A stretch of 6,264 nt of DNA from Neisseriaceae bacterium (GTDB lineage Bacteria > Pseudomonadota > Gammaproteobacteria > Burkholderiales > Neisseriaceae), in assembly GCA_017518785.1 (NCBI GenBank), contig JAFWUA010000137.1, forward strand, positions 1 to 6,264, in the 5' to 3' direction. The notes beneath the pieces are model-generated. The model was not told the DNA's origin. It worked only from the letters and a program-made list of their open reading frames with translations, and ran no database searches. A program made the position numbers and the translations under genes. This document shows, one piece after another, positions 1-5,160 of this stretch; position 1 is the stretch's first letter; each line of letters starts with the position of its first letter.

Positions 1-29
1 CAGGCGAATTGGCACAGAAAATTGTTTGA
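1..29 (+). CDS. possible 3' end of an upstream gene (partial)
   Basis: One plus-strand frame reads the last eight residues GELAQKIV and then TGA at 27-29, 18 bases before the hairpin at 48-87. That spacing would suit a gene ending just before its terminator and converging on the yoaK-like gene. A second frame is also open from the window edge to TAA at 41-43, so the true frame is uncertain. Too little is visible to suggest a product. Confidence 0.3.
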
Positions 30-47
30 TTGTTTTGAAATAAAGAA

Positions 48-87
48 GTTTCAGGCTGCCTGAAAGGGTTTTCAGGCAGCCTGAAAC
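48..87. terminator. DUS-pair hairpin, probable transcription terminator
   Basis: Arms 48-65 and 70-87 are perfect reverse complements (18 bp) around the 4-base loop GGGT. Inverted DUS pairs downstream of genes are known to act as terminators in Neisseriaceae. No strong U-tract follows on the plus strand, and only a mixed T-rich stretch follows on the minus strand, so termination is inferred from stem strength and from position between convergent genes. Confidence 0.65.
49..86. repeat. two inverted copies of a Simonsiella/Kingella-type DNA uptake sequence
   Basis: Positions 49-65 read TTTCAGGCTGCCTGAAA and 70-86 the reverse complement. Each copy is nearly palindromic, so it contains AGGCTGCCTGAA (known as AG-simDUS) on one strand and the overlapping AGGCAGCCTGAA (AG-kingDUS) on the other. 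DUS are the 12-mers recognised by the minor pilin ComP during natural transformation. No other intact copy of this dialect was seen in the window; 280-292 holds a version with four bases deleted. Confidence 0.8.
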
Positions 88-292
88 CTTTGCAAAACTC
101 AATCTGAAACAAAAAAGCGTCCGTTATAGGGTGGGCATTCCTGCCCACCGAAACGCCAACAGGCGTTGATTACTCATTGTTTTTTATGAATATTTCGCTC
201 TGTCGGGCGAATGGTGGGCTGGAAAGCCCACCCTATAACGATTGCCTTTGTTATATGCTTAAAATAGGTTTTGCAAAGGTTTCAGCCTGAAA
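70..292. repeat. outer inverted repeat enclosing the MITE-like element
   Basis: The left arm (70-98) starts as the DUS copy and continues CCTTTGCAAAAC. The right arm (268-292) is its reverse complement except that four bases (AGCC of the left arm) are missing, leaving 25 matching bases. The right arm ends at 292, directly against the stop codon of the yoaK-like gene (293-295). It may be a former terminator hairpin whose loop was invaded by the element at 122-240; that history is inference. Confidence 0.6.
122..240. mobile_element. 119-bp MITE-like element with 28-bp terminal inverted repeats
   Basis: Ends 122-149 and 213-240 are inverted repeats matching at 26 of 28 positions, starting CGTTATAGGGTGGGC. 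Each end also forms its own hairpin (stem GGTGGGCA or GGTGGGCT, loop TTCC). The two mismatches between the ends are a compensatory pair that keeps both stems intact. The interior holds two more hairpins: 152-157 with 162-167, and 194-200 with 205-211 (one G-T pair). There is no transposase frame and I see no target-site duplication. The ends do not resemble the Correia repeats I know from Neisseria. A structured repetitive element is certain; mobility is inferred from the terminal repeats. Confidence 0.65.
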
Positions 293-1141
293 TTATTTCA
301 CTGCCTTACTTCTGCGTTTTTTATTGCGTTTATAAAGCCAAATACGCAACCGCAGTTTGACATCGTAGCCGATTGATGTAAAACCGATTAGAAACAGCAC
401 AAACGCCACTGGCCACACAAATTGATAGCCGATGACATTCACGCCCCATGCACCACAAAAGCCGCCGATGACAAAACTGACCATCACGCCTGAAAAGAGT
501 TTGATTTTTGGGATATTCACTTGCACATCGGGCAGTTTGGGGTTGTTGCTGCGGCTGTAATACAGCACTTTGGAAAGTTCAATGCCGATGTCAGTAGCAA
601 AACCTGTCATATGCGTGGTACGCACCACGCCATTCGATAAAATGGTCATCACCGTGTTGTGCATGCCCATAATAAAGCACATTGTCATTAGGGCGGGCGA
701 CCACAGCAGATAAGTATCACCAAATTCGTGCATTAAGGTTGCTAATAGCCCAAATAGCAACATATACAAGGCTTCTAACCACATGGATAAGCCAAATGAA
801 CTGCGGAAACGATGGCGTTTTGCCCACAGAATTGTCCAACTGGAATGTGCCGCACCGAAGATAAAACTTAATACCATTAAAAACGAAGTTAAGGCGGCTT
901 CCCAGTTTTTTAAATATAAAGAGTCGGCAATATTCGCCATTTCGCCTGATACATGCGAAGTGTAATGAGCAAAGGCGAAAACGAAAAAACCGCCTGCGTT
1001 AATCGCTCCGCCCAAAAACGCCATTAAATAGCCCAAACGGCGGAAGTTGGCAAAAGATATATTGTTTTCATGCAGATAGTGCATTTTGGCGTGTAAGAGA
1101 TTTGCAATGCGTCTTTTGCGTCTTTTTTTCAGGGTAGCCAT
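293..1141 (-). CDS. YoaK/DUF1275-family inner-membrane protein
   Basis: The 282-residue product is an integral membrane protein of the YoaK (DUF1275) family, whose biochemical role I do not know. About six hydrophobic segments are visible near residues 36-58, 84-105, 118-138, 147-168, 215-236 and 239-259. Family-like motifs are GGAINAGGF (44-52), TSHVSG (61-66) and THMTGFATDIG (176-186). Both termini are strongly basic (KKRRKRR at 5-11, KRNKKRRSK at 271-279), so both probably lie in the cytoplasm. The start lies 11 bases after the ruvB stop, with AAGAAG as a modest ribosome-binding site, so co-transcription with ruvB is likely. GC is about 45% over 301-900, above that of the other genes here, which could mean separate ancestry. 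Confidence 0.85.
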   Translation of the reverse strand: MATLKKRRKRRIANLLHAKMHYLHENNISFANFRRLGYLMAFLGGAINAGGFFVFAFAHYTSHVSGEMANIADSLYLKNWEAALTSFLMVLSFIFGAAHSSWTILWAKRHRFRSSFGLSMWLEALYMLLFGLLATLMHEFGDTYLLWSPALMTMCFIMGMHNTVMTILSNGVVRTTHMTGFATDIGIELSKVLYYSRSNNPKLPDVQVNIPKIKLFSGVMVSFVIGGFCGAWGVNVIGYQFVWPVAFVLFLIGFTSIGYDVKLRLRIWLYKRNKKRRSKAVK

Positions 1142-1152
1142 TTTTCATCTTC

Positions 1153-2175
1153 TTACTGCGTTAAGCCAAAATGTTGATAAGAACGCTCCGTTACCATTCT
1201 GCCACGTGGAGTGCGTTGTAAAAAACCTTGTTGAATGAGATACGGTTCAATCACATCTTCAATGGTATCAGTACTTTCGCCAATGGCAGCGGCAATATTA
1301 TCTAAACCAACAGGACCTCCAGCAAATTTATGCAAGATAGTTTGTAATAATTTTTGATCCATCATATCCAATCCTTGCTTATCGACATCTAACATTTGCA
1401 AGGCACTATCTGCGATTTGAGCGGTAATTTCGCCGTTATGTTTAACTTCGGCAAAATCACGCACACGTCGCAACAGTCGATTGGCAATACGTGGAGTGCC
1501 TCGCGAACGGCATGCAATTTCATAAGCACCTTCTTGGTGTAAATTCATATTTAATAATCCGGCAGACCTTGAAACAATATGAGTCAAATCATCATGATTA
1601 TAAAACTCCAAACGGGCAATAATGCCAAAACGGTCTCGCAAAGGATTAGTTAACATGCCGGCACGTGTAGTTGCACCGACCAAAGTAAAAGGTGGCAAAT
1701 CAATTTTGACAGAACGAGCAGCCGGACCTTCGCCAATCATAATATCCAAACGAAAATCCTCTAATGCTGGATACAAAATCTCTTCCACCACTGGACTTAA
1801 ACGATGAATCTCATCGATAAACAAAACATCATGTGCTTCTAAATTAGTCAAAATTGCTGCCAAATCGCCAGCTCTTTCCAGAACTGGTCCAGATGTTTGA
1901 CGTAAATTAACGCCTAATTCATGAGCAATAATATTTGCCAAAGTAGTTTTACCTAAACCAGGAGGTCCAAATAATAAGGTGTGATCCAAAGCATCACCAC
2001 GCCGTTTAGTCGCTTGAATAAAAATCGACAATTGCTCCCTCACTTTGGCTTGCCCAATATATTCGTCCAAAGTTTTAGGACGCAGAGCATATTCAAATTG
2101 TTCTTCCTGACGAGTCTGCGGAGCAGCATCAACCATACGTACAGCAGAAGTAGTCAATGAATCAGATTGCAACAT
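1153..2175 (-). CDS. ruvB: Holliday junction branch-migration ATPase RuvB
   Basis: RuvB is the hexameric AAA+ motor that, with RuvA, drives branch migration of Holliday junctions before RuvC cuts them. The 340-residue length is normal. Visible motifs are Walker A GPPGLGKT (70-77), Walker B FIDEIH (119-124), sensor 1 GATTRAG (167-173), the arginine-finger region LTNPLRDRFG (175-184), sensor 2 GTPRIANRLLRR (226-237) and the C-terminal winged-helix loop TPRGRM (322-327). The ATG at 2175 is preferred because the N-terminus MLQSDSL resembles Neisseria RuvB; the ribosome-binding site is weak. An internal ATG (codon 14) is possible but less likely. ruvA and ruvC are not in the window. A degenerate copy of the 13-mer repeat lies in codons for SAGL at 1556-1568. 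Confidence 0.97.
   Translation of the reverse strand: MLQSDSLTTSAVRMVDAAPQTRQEEQFEYALRPKTLDEYIGQAKVREQLSIFIQATKRRGDALDHTLLFGPPGLGKTTLANIIAHELGVNLRQTSGPVLERAGDLAAILTNLEAHDVLFIDEIHRLSPVVEEILYPALEDFRLDIMIGEGPAARSVKIDLPPFTLVGATTRAGMLTNPLRDRFGIIARLEFYNHDDLTHIVSRSAGLLNMNLHQEGAYEIACRSRGTPRIANRLLRRVRDFAEVKHNGEITAQIADSALQMLDVDKQGLDMMDQKLLQTILHKFAGGPVGLDNIAAAIGESTDTIEDVIEPYLIQQGFLQRTPRGRMVTERSYQHFGLTQ
1556..1568 (-). repeat. degenerate 13-mer repeat inside ruvB
   Basis: The minus strand reads GGTCTGCCGGATT, 10 of 13 bases like AGTCTGCCGGAAA. It encodes part of the segment SRSAGLL. It may be chance or a decayed or emerging repeat copy. Confidence 0.35.
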
Positions 2176-2208
2176 GTTTGTAATTAGTATTTAAATATGA
2201 AAAGTGTT

Positions 2209-2237
2209 ATTTTGCCTGATTATCTAATCTGTGTAAA
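2209..2237 (-). promoter_or_regulatory. weak candidate promoter for ruvB
   Basis: On the minus strand, TTTACA (2232-2237) and CAAAAT (2209-2214) are 17 bases apart, 34 bases upstream of the ruvB ATG. The -35 is a fair match and the -10 matches 4 of 6. In such AT-rich DNA this could be chance. Confidence 0.25.
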
Positions 2238-2260
2238 AGATGATATTAGAATATTTTAAG

Positions 2261-2273
2261 TTTCCGGCAGACT
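2261..2273 (-). repeat. 13-mer DUS-like repeat, exact copy 1
   Basis: AGTCTGCCGGAAA on the minus strand, in the ruvB-dnaB gap, 33 bases before copy 2 in the same orientation. It is flanked by TTTAAG (2255-2260) and CTTAAA (2272-2277), so it sits inside a short palindrome. Confidence 0.7.
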
Positions 2274-2305
2274 TAAATTTTATGATTGTTTTATTTTATT
2301 GTTTA

Positions 2306-2352
2306 TTTCCGGCAGACTATTAATCTGTAATATTTGAAAAGTCTGCCGGAAA
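2306..2352 (-). terminator. inverted 13-mer repeat pair downstream of dnaB (exact copies 2 and 3)
   Basis: Arms 2306-2318 and 2340-2352 are perfect 13-bp reverse complements with a 21-base loop, beginning 6 bases after the dnaB stop codon. Position and symmetry suggest a dnaB terminator, by analogy with inverted DUS pairs. There is no U-tract on the minus strand and the loop is long, so efficiency is uncertain. Copy 1 (2261-2273) could replace copy 2 as the pairing partner. Confidence 0.5.
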
Positions 2353-2357
2353 ACAAT

Positions 2358-3752
2358 TTACTCTTCCATTTGATATGAAGAATTTTCAAAACGAGCGTAT
2401 GATGATAAAAAGGTTAAATACACTTTGCCAGTAGGTCCATTACGATGTTTAGCAATAATGGCTTCTGCTAAATTTTCATATTTACTTTCTTTATTATAAT
2501 AAGCATCGCGATACATAAATATAATCAAATCAGCATCTTGCTCAATTGCACCTGATTCACGTAAATCAGACATCATAGGGCGTTTATCAGGACGAGTTTC
2601 AACTGCACGCGATAATTGTGATAATGCAATCACCGGTACATTAAGCTCTTTTGCCAAAGATTTAAGCGATCGCGTAATCGCTGCCAATTCCATATTGCGA
2701 TTAGTATCAGAACGCCCTCCACTACCGGACATTAATTGTAAATAATCAATTATTATTAATCCTAATTTTCCATTATGTCTACGAGCTAAACGTCGAGCAC
2801 GAGCACGCAATTCCAAAGCACTTAACGCTGGTGTGTCGTCAATATAGATAGGTGCATCGGATAAAGCTTCCATAGCCATACCTAAATTTTTCCAATGATG
2901 ATCATTTAGTCTGCCGGTACGCAACATACTTTGGTCAATTTTGCCAACTGAACCAAACATACGCATTGCCAATTGTTTACTACTCATTTCCATAGAAAAC
3001 ACCGCAACCGGTGCTTTGCTATGAATGCCAACACTTTCTGCAATATTCATAGCAAATGCAGTTTTACCCATTGAAGGTCGCCCTGCTACAATGATTAAAT
3101 CTCCGGCTTGCAAACCTGCGGTTTTTTTATCTAAATCTATAAATCCAGTTGGTAAGCCTGTGATTTCCTTATCTTTGTTTTGATAAAGTTTTTGAATATC
3201 AGATACTACTTCACGAAGCAAGGTTGGCATATCAGCAAAACCTTGCTGGGAACGTTGAGAATTTTCGGCAATTTGGAAAACTTTATTTTCTGCATTATCC
3301 AATACTTCCTTTGCTTCCAAACCTTGTGGCTGATATGCCATACGTGATATTTCAGTACCAACTTCTGCTAATTGACGAAAAATCGAACGTTCTCTCACAA
3401 TTTCGGCATAACGGCGAATATTAGCCGCAGAAGGAGTATTTTGTGCCAAAGAAACAAGATAGGACAAACCACCTACATTATCCAACTCTTCTCGTCTCGT
3501 AAGCTCCTCCTGCACGGTAATCACATCAGCAGGACGTTGTGCATCAATTAACACAACAATAGCAGCATAGATAAGTTGATGCTCTCTACGATAAAAATCA
3601 TTAACCGTTAATAAATCTGCTATTCTCTCCCAAGATTCATTGTCTAATAGCAAACCCCCCAAAACAGATTGCTCTGCACTAACCGAATGTGGTGGCAACA
3701 TTACATTTGTGCTTTCACTCTCTGGAAACGGCGAATAATCGGCTTCAACCAT
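2358..3752 (-). CDS. dnaB: replicative DNA helicase DnaB
   Basis: DnaB is the hexameric 5'-3' helicase that unwinds the chromosome at the replication fork and recruits DnaG primase. The 464-residue product has the usual two parts: an N-terminal helical domain (about 20-125) and a RecA-like ATPase domain (about 195-464). Visible motifs are Walker A GRPSMGKTA (224-232), SMEMS with the likely catalytic Glu (253-257), Walker B IIIDYLQL (333-340), ALSQLSRAVE (376-385), the SDLRESGAIEQDAD block (395-408) and AKHRNGPTG with the K-R finger residues (434-442). GGAAAG lies 8 bases before the ATG at 3752, which supports that start. No intein or frameshift is seen. GC is about 35% over 2401-2760. A close copy of the 13-mer repeat lies at 2908-2920. 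No convincing -35/-10 pair was found upstream. Confidence 0.97.
   Translation of the reverse strand: MVEADYSPFPESESTNVMLPPHSVSAEQSVLGGLLLDNESWERIADLLTVNDFYRREHQLIYAAIVVLIDAQRPADVITVQEELTRREELDNVGGLSYLVSLAQNTPSAANIRRYAEIVRERSIFRQLAEVGTEISRMAYQPQGLEAKEVLDNAENKVFQIAENSQRSQQGFADMPTLLREVVSDIQKLYQNKDKEITGLPTGFIDLDKKTAGLQAGDLIIVAGRPSMGKTAFAMNIAESVGIHSKAPVAVFSMEMSSKQLAMRMFGSVGKIDQSMLRTGRLNDHHWKNLGMAMEALSDAPIYIDDTPALSALELRARARRLARRHNGKLGLIIIDYLQLMSGSGGRSDTNRNMELAAITRSLKSLAKELNVPVIALSQLSRAVETRPDKRPMMSDLRESGAIEQDADLIIFMYRDAYYNKESKYENLAEAIIAKHRNGPTGKVYLTFLSSYARFENSSYQMEE
2908..2920 (+). repeat. near copy of the 13-mer repeat inside dnaB
   Basis: Plus strand AGTCTGCCGGTAC, 11 of 13 matching AGTCTGCCGGAAA. 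It lies in codons for the segment RTGRLN, residues 278-283 of DnaB. Confidence 0.4.
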
Positions 3753-3900
3753 AGATAAAACTTTCCAAATTCAAAGATGCTATTGTAATACGTTTTCAAA
3801 ATAATTATCTTTGTTTTATCATACAAATTATATAACAATATATAAATCAATATGTTATATAGAATATTTTGTAATTTATTTGTTTCAAACATTTTTTATA

Positions 3901-3913
3901 AGTCTGCCGGAAA
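3901..3913 (+). repeat. 13-mer DUS-like repeat, exact copy 4
   Basis: AGTCTGCCGGAAA on the plus strand, alone and without an inverted partner, so this copy is not explained by a hairpin or terminator role. That favours a sequence-specific role such as uptake. Confidence 0.7.
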
Positions 3914-3931
3914 AATTTACGATATATGTTA

Positions 3932-3961
3932 TCGACAATTGATAAATTATTAGTATATAAT
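3932..3961 (+). promoter_or_regulatory. candidate sigma-70 promoter for hicB
   Basis: TCGACA (3932-3937; 5 of 6 to TTGACA) is 18 bases from a perfect TATAAT (3956-3961). A start near 3968 would give a leader of roughly 140 bases that includes the inverted repeats at 3972-4026. A second perfect TATAAT lies at 4057-4062, closer to hicB, but has no good -35; both may be used. Confidence 0.5.
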
Positions 3962-3971
3962 ACCTCTCGTT

Positions 3972-4018
3972 TGTATAGCTTGACTTTTTCTTAACTTACT
4001 AAAAAATCAAACTATACA
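3972..4018. repeat. 18-bp imperfect inverted repeat upstream of hicB
   Basis: Arms 3972-3989 (TGTATAGCTTGACTTTTT) and 4001-4018 are complementary at 16 of 18 positions around an 11-base loop. In a minus-strand RNA both exceptions become G-U pairs. In plus-strand RNA they are C-A mismatches. It could be a hairpin in the dnaB-side transcript or a protein-binding site. Confidence 0.5.
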
Positions 4019-4026
4019 TATAGTTT
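4009..4026. promoter_or_regulatory. palindrome, possible HicB operator
   Basis: AAACTATACATATAGTTT has perfect 8-base arms (4009-4016 and 4019-4026) with a 2-base spacer. The half-site AAACTATA recurs at 4053-4060 and overlaps the TATAAT at 4057-4062. HicB-family antitoxins commonly repress their own operon through palindromic sites, so autoregulation is plausible. The binding itself is inference. Confidence 0.4.
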
Positions 4027-4104
4027 TATGAATCAATCATGGTTTTTCAAGTAAACTATAATTGATTGTATTAAATGTATTTCGCTTAAATTCAAGGAAA
4101 AACA

Positions 4105-4515
4105 ATGTATTACTACGCAAATTTTGATAATAATGATGGCAATATCACAATTACATTTCGCGATATTCCGGAAGCAGTAACATTCAGTAGCGATGAGAAA
4201 ATCGCAATGGCTATGGCAGAAGAAGCACTGTTTTCGGCAATCGAAATTTATTTTATGCAAGGTTGGAAAATTCCTCAACCAACACCTCGCCAAGAAAATG
4301 AACAAGCAGTATATATTTCAGATTGCGTTTATTCTAAAATTCTGTTACATAACAAGATGTTAGTTAAAAAAGTTTCACCAACACTCTTGGCACGTAAAAT
4401 GCGTACCAATATCTCCGAAGTAAATCGCATTCTCGATATTCATCAAAAAACTCAAATAGATTCAATAAGTAAAGCATTAACTGCAATAGGATACACTCTA
4501 AAAATATCGGCTTAA
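4105..4515 (+). CDS. hicB: HicB-family antitoxin, apparently without HicA
   Basis: The 136-residue protein matches the HicB pattern along its whole length. The N-terminal part (about 1-60) is the degenerate RNase-H-like fold, with FRDIPEAVTFSSDE (18-31), an acidic helix around MAEEALFSAIEIYF (37-50) and IPQPTP (56-61). The C-terminal part (about 88-132) is a helix-turn-helix, VSPTLLARKMRTNISEVNRI. HicB normally neutralises the mRNA-cleaving toxin HicA and represses the operon. No hicA of the usual ~60 codons is found on either side: upstream DNA is full of stops and downstream is only a terminator. It is therefore an orphan regulator, a leftover, or has an unlinked partner. AAGGA lies 6 bases before the ATG and supports the start. 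Confidence 0.85.
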   Translation: MYYYANFDNNDGNITITFRDIPEAVTFSSDEKIAMAMAEEALFSAIEIYFMQGWKIPQPTPRQENEQAVYISDCVYSKILLHNKMLVKKVSPTLLARKMRTNISEVNRILDIHQKTQIDSISKALTAIGYTLKISA

Positions 4516-4523
4516 ATTTAGTT

Positions 4524-4560
4524 ATAAAAGCACGTTTATGGAATTTAAGCGTGCTTTTAT
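4524..4560 (+). terminator. rho-independent terminator after hicB
   Basis: Arms 4524-4534 and 4550-4560 pair perfectly (11 bp, including AAAAGCACG with CGTGCTTTT). Four further inner pairs (4535-4538 with 4546-4549, one of them G-U) leave a 7-base loop. The 3' arm ends CTTTTATTA. It starts 8 bases after the hicB stop, so hicB and slyD are probably mainly separate transcripts. Confidence 0.75.
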
Positions 4561-4602
4561 TACATTTATTAAAATCCAATTAAAAACAAGGATTAACTAA
4601 CT

Positions 4603-5082
4603 ATGAATATTGAAAAAAATTCAGTAGTATCATTATCATACAAAATGTATGATGATCAGAATAAATTGCTTGATGAAACTGTTAATGAACCCATGATTTA
4701 TTTACACGGTGGTTATGACGGTATTTTCCCAGTGGTTGAAGAAGCTCTGCATGGCAAGCAATTAGGTGATGAAATAGATATTCATCTATCGGTAGAAGAT
4801 GCCTTTGGCGAAATTGATTCAGATTTAATCAGATTGGAAGATTTAGATAATTTCCCTGTTAAACCAGAAATTGGCATGATATTTGAAGGTGAAGATAATC
4901 ATGGAAATATTGGATTATTTCGTATCAGTGAAATTGCCAATGGCAAAGCCGTAGTCGATGGAAATCACCCTTTTGCTGGAATGAAAATTCGTTTTGTAGC
5001 CAAAATAGTTGATATTCGTGCTGCCACCACTGATGAACTTGCACATGGTCATGTTCACATTCATGGACTCCATAATCATTAA
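4603..5082 (+). CDS. slyD: SlyD-like FKBP-type peptidyl-prolyl isomerase
   Basis: The 159-residue cytoplasmic protein is an FKBP-type prolyl cis-trans isomerase of the SlyD group, a folding helper and metal-binding protein. The FKBP fold is split: residues 1-68 carry VVSLSYKMYD and YLHGGYDGIFPVVEEAL (33-49), ending at EDAFGE (65-70). The insert-in-flap chaperone domain follows (about 70-120), and the fold resumes at NHPFAGM (121-127). The tail HGHVHIHGLHNH (148-159) has six histidines and is likely to bind nickel or zinc. It is shorter than the long Cys/His tail of E. coli SlyD. AAGGA lies 10 bases before the ATG. No clear promoter was found in the 42 bases after the hicB terminator, so read-through may contribute. 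Family assignment is firm; the slyD symbol rather than fkpB is my best choice. Confidence 0.88.
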   Translation: MNIEKNSVVSLSYKMYDDQNKLLDETVNEPMIYLHGGYDGIFPVVEEALHGKQLGDEIDIHLSVEDAFGEIDSDLIRLEDLDNFPVKPEIGMIFEGEDNHGNIGLFRISEIANGKAVVDGNHPFAGMKIRFVAKIVDIRAATTDELAHGHVHIHGLHNH

Positions 5083-5119
5083 TCAATTGAATATTAATTA
5101 TTAATATTCAGTTGATTAA
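5079..5119 (+). repeat. AT-rich 19-bp hairpin overlapping the slyD stop codon
   Basis: Arms 5079-5097 (TTAATCAATTGAATATTAA) and 5101-5119 match at 18 of 19 positions; the exception is a T-G pair, so plus-strand RNA pairs throughout. The loop is 3 bases. The stem includes the slyD stop codon (5080-5082) and shares 5116-5119 with the next hairpin, so the two cannot both form fully. Confidence 0.6.
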
Positions 5120-5152
5120 AAACTTTCCGGCAGACTGCCGGAAAGTTTTTAA
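5116..5152. terminator. bidirectional terminator between slyD and xthA
   Basis: Arms 5116-5132 and 5136-5152 are perfect 17-bp reverse complements with the 3-base loop GAC. An A-run on the left and a T-run on the right give a U-tract on both strands. It serves convergent slyD (plus) and xthA (minus, stop codon 8 bases away). The core is two overlapping copies of the 13-mer repeat: exact at 5124-5136 (copy 5, minus) and 12 of 13 at 5132-5144 (plus). Confidence 0.8.
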
Positions 5153-5160
5153 ATAAGACT

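Larger units (their letters stand above)
3753..4104. other. 352-bp AT-rich divergent intergenic region
   Basis: It lies between the starts of dnaB (minus) and hicB (plus). The left part (3753-3900) is very AT-rich with no credible gene; a lone ATTATA (minus-strand TATAAT) at 3827-3832 could be a dnaB -10, but no matching -35 was found. The right part holds exact 13-mer copy 4, a plus-strand promoter and a cluster of overlapping inverted repeats, listed separately. No hicA-like frame is present on the plus strand. Confidence 0.8.

Noticed and set aside
104..110. Third uptake-sequence copy from CTGAAAC near the left end
   Set aside because: Only the short 3' tail of the 12-mer is present, too little to call.
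122..240. Correia/NEMIS repeat
   Set aside because: The terminal sequences CGTTATAGGG differ from the Correia ends I know from Neisseria, so it was described as an unrelated MITE-like element.
682..965. Two overlapping plus-strand open frames of about 60 codons
   Set aside because: They lie antisense inside the well-supported yoaK-like gene, have no ribosome-binding site of note and resemble no family I know.
1622..1807. Plus-strand open frame antisense to ruvB
   Set aside because: It is the complement of conserved RuvB codons, including sensor 1, and is a shadow frame.
2261..2352. Pasteurellaceae uptake signal (AAGTGCGGT or ACAAGCGGT types)
   Set aside because: The repeat core CTGCCGG does not match either type; similarity is to the neisserial DUS.
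3224..3424. Plus-strand open frame antisense to dnaB
   Set aside because: Fully inside dnaB and with no independent support.
3701..3892. Minus-strand 63-codon frame overlapping the dnaB start
   Set aside because: Composition is what AT-rich noncoding DNA gives (many I, Y, L, K, N); it overlaps dnaB in another frame and has no family resemblance.
4033..4579. Minus-strand frames of 71 and 90 codons opposite hicB, considered as a possible antisense hicA
   Set aside because: Neither shows the HicA pattern (GSHHxF-type motif, basic RNA-binding face); both are shadows of hicB and its flanks.
2261..5144. CRISPR array from the repeated 13-mer
   Set aside because: Copies are short, occur in both orientations, are unevenly spaced by tens to over a thousand bases and lie among genes.
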